Source: CAZVFX01 sp964626565
Lineage (GTDB): Bacteria; Myxococcota_A; UBA9042; CAIXZC01
Assembly (NCBI GenBank): GCA_964626565.1
Contig: CAZVFX010000064.1
Location: forward strand, 1 to 40,657
DNA: 40,657 nt
Direction: 5' to 3'
In this document: in pieces, positions 8,008 to 16,432 of the stretch
Numbering within the stretch: position 1 is the first letter of the stretch
How the letters are laid out: each line of letters opens with the position of its first letter
Position numbers and translations under genes: made by a program
The notes under the pieces: generated by a model
What the model saw: only the letters and a program-made list of their open reading frames with translations
Told to the model about the DNA's origin: nothing
The model's database searches: none

Positions 8008-8654
8008 GCATCAGGGTGTTGATAGCCGATGACCACGGGTTGTTTCGGGACGGACTTCGCCGCATGTTGGAAGAGGAACCGCGCCTGGAAGTAGCGGGTG
8101 AGGCCAGCGACGGTGCGGAGGCGCTGCGGCTTCTGGAGGGGAACGAGGTTGACGTGTTGCTCCTTGACTTGAGCATGCCGGGTCCGGTATCGGGTCCCCA
8201 GGCGGCGGAAGCGGCGCTGAAGATCAATCCCCACCTGGGCATCGTAGTCGTGACGATGCACCAGGATGAGTACTACCTGCGGGAGATGTTTGAGGTGGGG
8301 GTTCGAGCCTATGTGCTGAAGAAGTCCTCCCCGGACAACCTCGTGTCCGCGATCCTAGCGGCGTCCAGGGGCGGCCGCTACATCGACCCGTCGCTCACCG
8401 ACCAGGTGCTGTCGGGCTATCTTGGCCGTAAGGTGGAGTCGGACAGCCGTGCGCACTTGCTTTCCGACCGGGAGAGGCAGGTGTGCGAACTGTTGGCTCG
8501 GGGCTATACAAATGCGGAGGTCGGAGACAAATTGTGTATCTCCGTGCGCACGGTGGAAAGCCACCGCGCCCGCCTCATGAGCCGCCTGGGCCTGAAGAGC
8601 CGCTCGGAACTTGTACGTTTTGCCATCGACAACGGTCTGTTCAGGACCAGTTGA
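8004..8654 (+). CDS. NarL/LuxR-type response regulator
   Basis: A 216-residue regulator. The receiver domain has IADDHGLFRDGL, the phosphorylated aspartate D55 in LLLDLSMPG, and the conserved lysine in YVLKKSSP. A LuxR/NarL helix-turn-helix occupies the C-terminus with LSDRERQVCELLARG, TNAEVGDKL and VRTVESHRARLM. It is the cognate partner of the overlapping kinase. The nearest downstream target is the damaged molybdoenzyme gene 221 bp away. That gap shows no clear promoter or hairpin; a molybdenum-cofactor riboswitch was looked for by eye and not recognised. Confidence 0.96.
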   Translation: MSIRVLIADDHGLFRDGLRRMLEEEPRLEVAGEASDGAEALRLLEGNEVDVLLLDLSMPGPVSGPQAAEAALKINPHLGIVVVTMHQDEYYLREMFEVGVRAYVLKKSSPDNLVSAILAASRGGRYIDPSLTDQVLSGYLGRKVESDSRAHLLSDRERQVCELLARGYTNAEVGDKLCISVRTVESHRARLMSRLGLKSRSELVRFAIDNGLFRTS

Positions 8655-8875
8655 TCTTCTTGCCTCCCGGCGCGGTGGAATCGAGGCGTCGGGCGGGTAG
8701 TTTCTACGCGACCGCGAGCAGTTAGCACGGTAGGGCGAGGCCCAAAAGCCGCAATTCCCACCCATGCGCCCCCCCTTCTGTTGTTCTAAAATTTTGTCGC
8801 CATAAGGCCGCGTGGATGTGCGTTCGCAAGTGAGCTGTTTCAATTGTAATGCACTGACAAGCAAAGGGGGTGGCA

Positions 8876-10055
8876 ATGGGAGATGAATCAAAGCACAGAT
8901 TCCGTCGACGTGATTTCCTGAAGGGGGCTGCGGTCGCGCTGGTTGGCGCCGGGGCCGTCGGAGGGGCAACAGTTGCCAGGGTATAGCCAGCCCGCAGTTG
9001 CGCCTCTGGGCGAAGCCAGGGACATGAAGGACGTGGCCATCGACTTGTCGGCCATGCTCAGCACCGGCGATGACGACCCGATCCGGAAGCTGGCGAACGT
9101 GGGCACTGCCGAGAAACACGTGAAGGCGGCTTGCAACGATACGGCTGTGGCCAACGACGCTGGAATCGCCGCGGGCTACAAGGACGGATTCGAGTTCATG
9201 AAGGCCGAGGGCGCCTGGTACGATCCCGATGGAGCTCCCGCCTTCATGAAGTACGCCAAGGAAATCTCGTTCAAGATCGCGACTCAGACTCACTCCCGGT
9301 CGAAGAAGCTGCTCAACGACTACACAGTGGACGAAGAGTTGGCGCTGGGCACCGTGGTTTCGGAGATGGAAGTTGAGGTGCTCGTCACCGATTCGATTCA
9401 TCCCAAGGCCATTGCCATCTCGCACCACTTGGGCCACTGGGCCTACGGGCGTTGTGCGAGCGGCAAAGCGCACCCGCTTTCTGATGATGCGGATCAAGCG
9501 GAACATGCTGCCGGGGACCCGGACATCACCAACCTCTGGTGGAAGAAGTTGGATGAACTGGGGTACTCGGTAGATGTGGAAGATATTGAAGACGACGCTT
9601 TCTTGAAGCAACTTGCGATCGAATATTCGAAAGTGTACATTGGCCCCGGGCCGCACGTAGCTCCGTACGGTTCCATACACCACCCGGACGACCCGAAGCA
9701 GGGGCGTTTGTGGGGCGATAGCACCATTTGGGTGCGCAGGTTCATCAAGGAGCACGGTTTGGACCTGGGGGGCAAGAAGTATGATGGAATTCCGGACCAT
9801 ATCGGCCACGAACTGGAGCTGTTCTCCCTGCTACTTGAGGGCGAGGCCTCGGCTCGTGAGCAGGAAGATCCGGCCGGTGCGGAAAGAGTTGTGAATTCCC
9901 AGCGGTTGTTTGTGGAAAAGCAGCTCGGGCGATGGGTGCCGGAATTCACCCGCAAAGTGGCCGAGGCGGCCAACCTTCCGTTTTATGAGCAGGCTTCCAA
10001 GCTGGCTTGCGATTTGATCGAAGAAGAAGAGGGGAGACTTGCAGAGGCCAACTAA
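8876..10055 (+). pseudogene. frameshifted remnant: Tat signal + molybdopterin oxidoreductase C-terminal part + TorD-type chaperone
   Basis: The ATG at 8876, with GGGGGTG just upstream, opens a Tat signal (RRRDFLKGAAVALVGAGA) that ends at a TAG at 8984. One reading-frame step later a frame runs to 10055. Its first half resembles the C-terminal part of DMSO-reductase-family catalytic subunits: DGFEFMKAEGAWYDPD, ATQTHSRSKKLL, VLVTDSIHPKAIAISHHLGH, WAYGR and GDPDITNLWWK occur in family order but with the cofactor-binding stretches between them missing. From about 9600 it becomes a TorD-family chaperone (LAIEYSKVYIGPGPHVAPYG, PDHIGHELELF, VEKQLGRWVPEF) lacking its first helices. The iron-sulfur and molybdopterin-binding N-terminal domains are absent. 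A decayed operon fused by deletions is the simplest reading; a shortened but expressed fusion starting at TTG 8943 or ATG 9024 cannot be excluded. Confidence 0.75.
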
Positions 10056-11235
10056 CGGCAGGCGGCCGCGTTTCAGCATCCAGGAGTTTTCAGGCGCGCT
10101 CGCGGACCTGGGCACGCTCGCTCCCCTGGCTGTTGGTCTGATTGCAGTTTGCGGCGTGAAAGCCACGACGCTGTTTGCGGTTACCGGACTGATGTACGTT
10201 CTTACCGGCCTGGTCTACCGACTGCCCGTCGCGGTGCAGCCGCTCAAGGCTGCCTCTGCGCTGGCCATTGCAGGGGGGCTGGGCACGGGAGAGATTGCTG
10301 CTGCGGCCTGGACCATTGCCGGCTTGCTCATAGTCCTCTCATTTACCGGCTTGGCGGAGATGCTGGCCGAACTGTTCACGAAACCGGTGGTCAGGGGGAT
10401 CCAGTTGGGGGTCGGCCTGATCCTTGTGAAGAAGGGTATAGTGCTGGCGACCCGCGAGAGCATCGGCGGTGCGCCTGCGGTCCTTCCCACTGCGGCCGCG
10501 ATTGTCCTTGGAGCTATCGTCATAGGTCTACTGATCGCCGGAATCCGGTACAAGAAGTTCCCGGTGGTGCTGGGTTGCCTGGCGCTGTCGCTCGTGGCGG
10601 TGGTCCTGGTGGGTGGAGACGTCGGTTTGTCAACCCTCACACTGGGGCCAGGGGCACCTGCTCCCGTGGTTCCCACCACCGCTCAGTGGTTGGTGGGCGT
10701 TGCCGTACTGGCGCTTCCCCAAATCCCGCTGACTCTGGGCAACGCGGTGGTAGCAACCAAGGATTGTGCCGGTGAGTATTTCAAGGAGCGGGGCCGGGGC
10801 GTGACGCCGGGCAAGCTCAGCCTGACCATGGCAATCGGCAACTCGGTGTCCGCGCTGTTGGGCAGCATGCCCATGTGCCACGGCTCCGGTGGGCTCACCG
10901 CGCACTATCGTCTGGGTGCACGTACCGGCGGAGCGCCCCTGATGCTTGGGGCGATCTTTGTGGCTGTCGCGTTCATCTTTGGTGAATCCGCACAGTTGCT
11001 CCTTCTGTCCATCCCTCCGGTCACCATCGGCATTCTCATGGCCTTTGTGGGCGTGCAGCACGCGCTGCTGTTGAGGGACATGACGGTGTACCGGTGGAAG
11101 CTGGCCCTCGCCATTGCAGTTGGAGTAACCGGATTTCTGACCACCAACCTGGCGCTGGCTTTTGCAGTTGGATTTGTAGCCGAGAGATTGCGAATGGCTG
11201 TTCCCCGCTGGCGGGATCGTCCCACCCAGACCTGA
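10039..11235 (+). CDS. MOT1-type molybdate/sulfate transporter
   Basis: A 398-residue integral membrane protein with about ten hydrophobic segments. It matches the MFS_MOT1 (molybdate/sulfate transporter) family through the N-terminal ALADLGTLAPLAVGLI, VAVQPLKAASALAIAGGLG and the signature PMCHGSGGLTAHYRLGARTGG. Members import molybdate or sulfate; proximity to a molybdoenzyme remnant favours molybdate. The start is a TTG at 10039, the only start codon between the in-frame stop at 10015 and the first family-like residues; it overlaps the chaperone remnant by 17 bp, and GGGGAG lies very close upstream. The transporter itself shows no sign of decay. It ends 27 bp from a convergent gene. Confidence 0.9.
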   Translation: MQRPTNGRRPRFSIQEFSGALADLGTLAPLAVGLIAVCGVKATTLFAVTGLMYVLTGLVYRLPVAVQPLKAASALAIAGGLGTGEIAAAAWTIAGLLIVLSFTGLAEMLAELFTKPVVRGIQLGVGLILVKKGIVLATRESIGGAPAVLPTAAAIVLGAIVIGLLIAGIRYKKFPVVLGCLALSLVAVVLVGGDVGLSTLTLGPGAPAPVVPTTAQWLVGVAVLALPQIPLTLGNAVVATKDCAGEYFKERGRGVTPGKLSLTMAIGNSVSALLGSMPMCHGSGGLTAHYRLGARTGGAPLMLGAIFVAVAFIFGESAQLLLLSIPPVTIGILMAFVGVQHALLLRDMTVYRWKLALAIAVGVTGFLTTNLALAFAVGFVAERLRMAVPRWRDRPTQT

Positions 11236-11262
11236 CCAGAATCGCTCCACCTCAGCGTGACG

Positions 11263-12126
11263 TCATCTGCGGCGGTATGGTCGCCGGGATAACTGTTTGC
11301 GATGGGCCTCGAGGAGTAACCGATCCTTCCCCATGTATTCCGCTGCGGAACAGACGTTGCCCAGTTCGAGCCGCTGACGATCCAGCCAGCGGGCGCCGTC
11401 GTCGGAGCGCATGACGTGGTGGTCAACCACAACAGTACCGCAGGCGGCGGCCAGGCGTCGCAGCCGGGCGGCCGCGGCATCCAGAATGTCGGTACGGTTG
11501 CCCAGCAGGTAGACGGGCGGGCCGCCAACGAATGCTACGTCAGCGCCCCACTCGCAGAGAATGTCTACTGCCGGGTCATTGAGGAGTTGGATGTCGGAAC
11601 CGTGGGCCACCATGTGCTCGCCGGTATCCACCAGCACCATCATCACTGAAGATGAGCGGTGCCCGCCCTCGCCATGAGGAACCGGCAGTGAGAATGTAAA
11701 CGGGCCGAAAGTCTGCCCCGCCGCGTCGATGGTCTTCCTGCCAATGAGCTTTTCGAGGAGATACTTGCGGTGAGTCTGGCGTTTGGAAATCTCTTTCTTG
11801 CCGATGGAGAAAAGCTCGGCTTCGGCCAGGGAGCGGGAGACCTTCAGGGCCGAAAGCTGGGAGGAGTCGGCTTCTGCCATGGGGTGATGGTCACCGTGGA
11901 AATGGGTGATGGCCACGTGAGTTGCGCCGTTGAGTTCGTTGCGCAACGAACGTTGTACCCGGGCAGCCGCCTCCACCTCTTCAGCGCCGGGCCCCAACCG
12001 TGCGCGTCGGGGAGCCAGAGCCAGGCCCGGATCTACGATAAGTTTGAAATCTCCGCCGTAAACGACTGCAGCCATGCTTCTTACACCCAGAGATTCGGAT
12101 GCCAGGATGTTCAGGTTTTCGGACAC
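11263..12126 (-). CDS. UPF0282-like MBL-fold metallo-hydrolase
   Basis: A 287-residue metallo-beta-lactamase-fold protein. The N-terminus ILASESLGVRSMAAVV and VDPGLALAPRRARLGP match my memory of the UPF0282 family, which is mostly archaeal. The metal site is seen in AITHFHGDHHPM (H75, H77, D79, H80), VAHGSDIQLL and VVDHHVMRSDDG. Activity and substrate are unknown; similar folds hydrolyse phosphodiesters, thioesters or lactams. I choose the GTG at 12126, which has GGGAG five bases upstream, over an ATG at 12165 with no evident ribosome site. It faces away from the cytochrome gene across a 230-bp region. Confidence 0.8.
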   Translation of the reverse strand: MSENLNILASESLGVRSMAAVVYGGDFKLIVDPGLALAPRRARLGPGAEEVEAAARVQRSLRNELNGATHVAITHFHGDHHPMAEADSSQLSALKVSRSLAEAELFSIGKKEISKRQTHRKYLLEKLIGRKTIDAAGQTFGPFTFSLPVPHGEGGHRSSSVMMVLVDTGEHMVAHGSDIQLLNDPAVDILCEWGADVAFVGGPPVYLLGNRTDILDAAAARLRRLAAACGTVVVDHHVMRSDDGARWLDRQRLELGNVCSAAEYMGKDRLLLEAHRKQLSRRPYRRR

Positions 12127-12270
12127 TTCAACTCCCGAGATTCGGACACGTAAATACGATCTCATTGTAGAGTTTAGCGAGCGCGGTGTACAGGACCAAA
12201 AGTGACAGCAAACACCCTGTTCCCGGGGCGCTGGCTAGGTATTAAATACGTCGCTGCTACGGCTTGCTAA

Positions 12271-12293
12271 CAACGTCATTATTAAAGACGTTG
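12271..12293. promoter_or_regulatory. inverted repeat, possible operator upstream of the octaheme cytochrome
   Basis: CAACGTC and GACGTTG are perfect 7-bp inverted arms around a 9-bp AT-rich centre. The site ends 9 bp before the -35 element and is well placed for an activator. The binding protein is unknown. Confidence 0.5.
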
Positions 12294-12298
12294 ATTGT

Positions 12299-12330
12299 CT
12301 GTTGACAACAGCCGTAAAGGTGCCTAAAGA
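12299..12330 (+). promoter_or_regulatory. candidate sigma-70 promoter with overlapping dyad
   Basis: TTGACA (12302-12307), a 17-bp spacer and TAAAGA (12325-12330) lie 27 bp before the cytochrome start. The -35 is perfect and the -10 is poor, as in activated promoters. The -35 sits within a CTGTT-GAC-AACAG dyad (12299-12311). Confidence 0.45.
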
Positions 12331-12356
12331 GGGGCAATAGGGGAGCGAGCAAGAAT

Positions 12357-13700
12357 ATGAATCCTGACTCCAGAGCGCTGGTGCTTGAAATTGCGGTACT
12401 TCTGGTGGCGGTTGTGTCCTTAGCTTGTGGCCCGGTTGGAGGCGACGCCAACAAGGAGCAGCCCAACCAGGCCGACACCGTAGCGCACGATGCGAGAATC
12501 CCGGCAGAGGATGTGAAGCAGCTTGAAGACGGCGCAGAGCCGGGCGAGGATTCTGTGGAGCCGGTGGAGGACTCCAGTGAATTGGTGGAGGACGTGGCCG
12601 GGCCGGACGTCGAGGGTTGTACCCCTGTGCAGATTCCCGAAGGTTATGTCGGGGCTGCGAAGTGCCTGAGCTGTCACCAGGGGATGCACCCTGAAGTGGT
12701 GGAGAACTGGCAGCATAGCGGGCACAGCTACAAGTTGAACGAGGTGGTGGACGGCAACCCGCCTACCTATCCCGTATTTGTGGGGGACTGGTTTTCAGAC
12801 GGCGCCTTTGAACTGCTGCCGGGGCTAGCGCTGAACTGGACGGACATTGCGTACGTGATCGGTGGCTATGGCTGGAAAGCCAGGTTCATCGGTCAGGACG
12901 GATATATCGTCACCGGAATGGAGGCCAATCCGGGCGTGCAGTACAATCTGGCCACCGCCGAGTGGGCGAGCTACTACACGGGCGAGAAGAAGCCGTATAC
13001 CTGCGGTGGGTGCCATACTACCGGTTGGGCTGCAGCCAAGGACAACTGCCCGCCCAATCCCGATATGCCGGGCTTTCAGGGGGTCTATGTCGATCCCCAC
13101 GTTTCCTGTGAGGCATGCCACGGACCGGGTGAGGGGCATGTTTCCAGCCCTTCAGCCGCCACCATCGATGATGGGAACGACTCGTGTCAGAATTGCCACA
13201 TCCGCGGGGATGACCTGGAGAAGATCCCGGCCAAGGGCGGTCTGATTCGCCATCATGAGCAGGTCCAGGAGTTGTTGGCTTCCCCGCACAAGACGTTTAG
13301 CTGCAGCGCGTGTCATGACGCCCACGCTTCAACGAAGTATGACCCGGCTGCGCCGGGGGATGGTGTCCATTCGCAATGCAAGAAGTGCCATGGCAACGTG
13401 GAGGTGAATGCTCCTCATGATACGGTGGCGACGTGTACCGATTGCCACATGCCGGAGATCGTGAAGAGCGCGACCAGCACCGTCAAGGGTACCGGCGACG
13501 ACGCGGTAACCATGGGCGACATATCCGGGCATATCTTCGCTCTGACTCTGGATCCGGAGGCGACGTTGACCTTCAAGGATGCGGACGATGCGGAGTGGGC
13601 CAGCCCGGAAGTGCCGGTCATATTCGCGTGCAAGAAGTGCCACGCGGAGAAGACGATAACAGAGGCGGTTCAGGGCGGGGCGGCAATTCACGCTGAATAG
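12357..13700 (+). CDS. octaheme c-type cytochrome lipoprotein
   Basis: A 447-residue exported cytochrome. Residues 1-24 form a signal peptide ending in SLAC, with C24 the likely lipid site although the lipobox is imperfect. Residues 30-86 are a Glu/Asp-rich linker that would hold the heme domain off the membrane. Eight CxxCH heme sites follow: CLSCH, CGGCH, CEACH, CQNCH, CSACH, CKKCH, CTDCH and CKKCH. The arrangement AAKCLSCH then a long insert with YVIGGYGWKARFIGQDGYIVTG resembles multiheme cytochromes of the c554-like group in respiratory Deltaproteobacteria. It stands alone between a divergent and a convergent gene, so its electron partner is unknown. A run of T residues after the stop (13719-13725) follows a GC-rich stretch but the stem is very short. 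Confidence 0.92.
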   Translation: MNPDSRALVLEIAVLLVAVVSLACGPVGGDANKEQPNQADTVAHDARIPAEDVKQLEDGAEPGEDSVEPVEDSSELVEDVAGPDVEGCTPVQIPEGYVGAAKCLSCHQGMHPEVVENWQHSGHSYKLNEVVDGNPPTYPVFVGDWFSDGAFELLPGLALNWTDIAYVIGGYGWKARFIGQDGYIVTGMEANPGVQYNLATAEWASYYTGEKKPYTCGGCHTTGWAAAKDNCPPNPDMPGFQGVYVDPHVSCEACHGPGEGHVSSPSAATIDDGNDSCQNCHIRGDDLEKIPAKGGLIRHHEQVQELLASPHKTFSCSACHDAHASTKYDPAAPGDGVHSQCKKCHGNVEVNAPHDTVATCTDCHMPEIVKSATSTVKGTGDDAVTMGDISGHIFALTLDPEATLTFKDADDAEWASPEVPVIFACKKCHAEKTITEAVQGGAAIHAE

Positions 13701-13848
13701 CGGCGCCCGCCTTTAGTTTTTTTCAATAGGTTTGCCTCACTGGGGTCTGACAACACGCTTCATCGGCAATCTCCTGAAGGTTGGCAGGCCCCCCTTTCTT
13801 TTCCCTTTGGTAGTAATCCCTGACCTTCCGCCCTGACCCCGCCTCTCT

Positions 13849-14817
13849 CTACTTGAGCCAGCCGGCGACGTCCGCGGCGTGGTAGGTGAGGATTATGCCT
13901 GCGCCTGCGCGCGTGATGCTGGTGAGGGTCTCGAGGACTACTCTCTTCTCGTCGATCCAGCCCCGCTCGGCCGCGGCTTTGATCATGGAGAACTCACCGC
14001 TGACGTTGTATGCAGCCACGGGCAGGTTGAAGGTGTCCCTCACCGCCGCGATAACGTCCAGGTAGGCCAGAGCGGGCTTGACCATGACGATGTCGGCCCC
14101 TTCGAGGATGTCTAACTCAACCTCTCTTATGGCCTGCCGGATGGCGGCCGGGTCCATCTGGTATGAGCTGCGGTCGCCGAAGGTGGGTGCGCTGTCCGCT
14201 GCGTCCCGGAACGGCCCGTAGTAGCCGGACGCGTATTTGGCTGCATAGGACATGATGGGAATTGTTTCATGGCCGGCCTCGTCCAGCGCGGTACGGATCG
14301 CATCGATGCGTCCGTCCATCATGTCCGACGGCGCCACCATGTCCGCGCCTGCTTCCACCTGGGACAGGGCGGTGCTTACGAGGAGGTCCAGGGTGGGGTC
14401 GTTGAGCAGCTTGTCCCCTTCGATAATGCCGCAGTGGCCGTGGGAAGTGTACTCGCACATGCAGACGTCCCCGATGACCATCAACTCGGGTACCGCGGCT
14501 TTGATCGCGCGTATTGCTTCTTGAATGATACCTTTGGGCGCGAACCCCTGGGAACCTTCCGGATCTTTGTGCTCGGGGATGCCGAAGAGGATGGTGGATT
14601 TCACCCCGAGGTCCACCAACCGCTTGCACTCCTCAACGAGGCTTTCCATGGTGTGCCGGTATTGGCCCGGCATGGAGATGATTTCCTCCTTGCTTTTGAG
14701 CCCTTCGACCACGAACAAAGGGGCCACCAGTCCGTCCACATTAATCCTCGTCTCCCGGACCATGTCTCTGACCACCGGGTTTTCCCTGAGCCTTCTCATT
14801 CTCACCGTCGGAAACAT
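13849..14817 (-). CDS. hemB: delta-aminolevulinic acid dehydratase (porphobilinogen synthase)
   Basis: Condenses two 5-aminolevulinate molecules to porphobilinogen in the cytosol. The 322-residue protein starts MFPTVRMRRLRENPVVRDMV and carries the zinc-binding GDVCMCEYTSHGHCG (three cysteines, so the zinc-dependent type), the lysine in SYAAKYASGYYGPFRDA and the Schiff-base lysine in DIVMVKPALAYLD. GGGAGGGT in front of the ATG at 14817 fixes the start. It is the last gene of the minus-strand heme operon, 58 bp after the receiver gene, and no strong terminator is seen in the 148 bp that follow. Confidence 0.98.
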   Translation of the reverse strand: MFPTVRMRRLRENPVVRDMVRETRINVDGLVAPLFVVEGLKSKEEIISMPGQYRHTMESLVEECKRLVDLGVKSTILFGIPEHKDPEGSQGFAPKGIIQEAIRAIKAAVPELMVIGDVCMCEYTSHGHCGIIEGDKLLNDPTLDLLVSTALSQVEAGADMVAPSDMMDGRIDAIRTALDEAGHETIPIMSYAAKYASGYYGPFRDAADSAPTFGDRSSYQMDPAAIRQAIREVELDILEGADIVMVKPALAYLDVIAAVRDTFNLPVAAYNVSGEFSMIKAAAERGWIDEKRVVLETLTSITRAGAGIILTYHAADVAGWLK

Positions 14818-14875
14818 CTTTACCCTCCCGTATCTGCTGTTGGAATCTACAGTGATCCTATGTTCACGCCGCCCG

Positions 14876-15244
14876 TTACCCCGCACGTCGCAACAACGCG
14901 CGCACCCGGGCCAGCAATTCGTACATGTCGAACGGTTTGGTGATGTAGTCGTCCGCACCGTCGTCGAGGGTGGACACCCTCATGTCCAACTCCCGCCTCG
15001 CGGTGAGCATAAGGACCGGCATCTGGTGGCCCTTCTCCCTGAGGATTTTCAGCGCTTCATCGCCGTTCATGCCACCGGGCAGCATGATATCGAGCAAGAT
15101 GACGTCACAGCCCTCCTTCTCCAAATGTTGCAACATGGGTGCGGCGCAGTCGAAGCAGGTGACATCGAAGCCGTTCTTCTTGAGGTTGAGCTCCAGCATG
15201 GTGGAGATCAGTTCCTCATCTTCCACTACTACAATTCTAGCCAT
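14876..15244 (-). CDS. single-domain response regulator
   Basis: A receiver domain alone, 122 residues, with no output domain. Acidic residues are in VVVEDEEL, the phosphorylated aspartate is D52 in ILLDIMLPG, and the switch residues are T81 in MLTARR and K103 in YITKPFDMYEL. It lies 3 bp after the histidine kinase gene and is surely its partner. Lacking a DNA-binding part, it must act by protein contact or pass phosphate on. Its place inside the heme operon, between hemL and hemB, suggests output linked to heme supply, but this is inference. Confidence 0.95.
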   Translation of the reverse strand: MARIVVVEDEELISTMLELNLKKNGFDVTCFDCAAPMLQHLEKEGCDVILLDIMLPGGMNGDEALKILREKGHQMPVLMLTARRELDMRVSTLDDGADDYITKPFDMYELLARVRALLRRAG

Positions 15245-15247
15245 CCG

Positions 15248-16432
15248 CTAACCTCCGGTTCTGGCGAGGGATAGAACAAAAGTGCTCCCTGTGCCGGGGC
15301 CCCGGCTTGAAGCTTTCAAGCTTCCGCCCATGTCCTCGGCAAGCTTGCGGGAGATGTGGAGCCCCATTCCAGTGCCGTGCTTGTTTGAGGGTAGTTCGTC
15401 CTCCAGGCGGCGGTACGCGTCAAAGATCGTTTCCGCCTTGTCGGGTTTGAAGCCAGGCCCGTTGTCGGAGAGGCCGAGCCGTACGGTCTCCTCTTCCTCG
15501 TCCTCATGAAGGGAAACCTCGAGTTTCAGTTCGCGGCCCGAGTACTTGACTGCGTTGTCTACAAGGTTGTCCAAAATGACGCGTACTGCGTTAGGGTCGG
15601 CCCGCACCGCGGTCTGAGCATCGGCAGTGACTTGCACCGAGATTCTGTCCGAATCGATTTGCAGATTCCGGCCCGAAAAGTAGTCTTCGACGAAGGGTAC
15701 GATGCGCAGGTCTTTCATGGCCAGGCGGTGGAATTCACCGCTAAGCCTTTGCCCAACCAGGAGGTTCTCCGCCAACTTCTCCTGGCGCTCCACTTCCTTG
15801 AGCGCCATGCCCACCAGGGGTTGAAGTTCATCTCTGGATAGGTCCTGGCCCTGCAGCGTCTGCAGCAGCGCCTTCAAGCCGGTAATGGGAGTCTTCAACT
15901 CGTGCGTTACGCGGCTCCATAGCTCCTGGAGTTCCCGGGCTGCCCTTTTCTCTGCGGTGATCAGGCGATAGAACATGAGCGCGGTTACGAAGACGAGGAG
16001 TACCGACAGTCCCGCTTCGCCCAGGGCCATGGTGCGGCGCAACCGGTGTTCCCGTTGCAGTCGTTGAACGGGGGCAAGCGCGATGCGTACGCACAATTCC
16101 GGGTGAAAAGGCTGCAACGGGTGGGTCAAGGGTGCGGCCACGGCAGGGCAGGGGACCACTTCGATGCGGTCATCCTCAGGCAACGGTCCCGGTGCAGGGA
16201 TGCCAACATTGTTGTGTCCCATGAGCGCGGCGTAGAACTGGACTCTCAGGTCCATGAACTCGAGCTTCATGCGGTGTTGTTCTTCAACGGTGCTGGTAAT
16301 GTGAACCGCCCACCAGCCGATGAGGATGGCCAGGGAAAGGAGGGAGCAGCCAAAGAGAAGGTGGTACTTGCGAGCGGCGAGCCAACGTATACGATGCCCG
16401 GCCTGTCGCTCCAGTGTCCCTCCGGGGCTCAT
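15248..16432 (-). CDS. membrane sensor histidine kinase inside the heme operon
   Basis: A 394-residue kinase with membrane helices at about 23-45 and 138-157 enclosing a periplasmic region of roughly 90 residues that contains two cysteines (in VVPCPAV and PELCVRI), possibly a disulfide or a ligand site. The HisKA motif LWSRVTHELKTPITGL places the phosphorylated histidine at 177. The ATPase domain shows NLVDNAVKYSG, SDNGPGF and KHGTGMGLHISRKLAEDMGG. No HAMP or PAS domain is evident. The start codon follows the hemL stop directly (TAGATG), so the two are translationally coupled, and the receiver gene follows after 3 bp. Confidence 0.95.
   Translation of the reverse strand: MSPGGTLERQAGHRIRWLAARKYHLLFGCSLLSLAILIGWWAVHITSTVEEQHRMKLEFMDLRVQFYAALMGHNNVGIPAPGPLPEDDRIEVVPCPAVAAPLTHPLQPFHPELCVRIALAPVQRLQREHRLRRTMALGEAGLSVLLVFVTALMFYRLITAEKRAARELQELWSRVTHELKTPITGLKALLQTLQGQDLSRDELQPLVGMALKEVERQEKLAENLLVGQRLSGEFHRLAMKDLRIVPFVEDYFSGRNLQIDSDRISVQVTADAQTAVRADPNAVRVILDNLVDNAVKYSGRELKLEVSLHEDEEEETVRLGLSDNGPGFKPDKAETIFDAYRRLEDELPSNKHGTGMGLHISRKLAEDMGGSLKASSRGPGTGSTFVLSLARTGG

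Noticed and set aside
8655..8875. Possible molybdenum-cofactor riboswitch before the molybdoenzyme remnant
   Set aside because: No stable paired arms matching that motif could be seen by eye.
8355..9809. Open frame of 484 codons on the minus strand
   Set aside because: It is antisense to the response regulator and the molybdoenzyme/TorD remnant and shows no family features.
13701..13725. Factor-independent terminator after the octaheme cytochrome
   Set aside because: A T-run is present, but the GC-rich part before it allows only a three-base stem.
13742..13754. GGGGTCTGACAAC as a further dispersed motif copy
   Set aside because: Only the first eight bases match; it falls within chance expectation.
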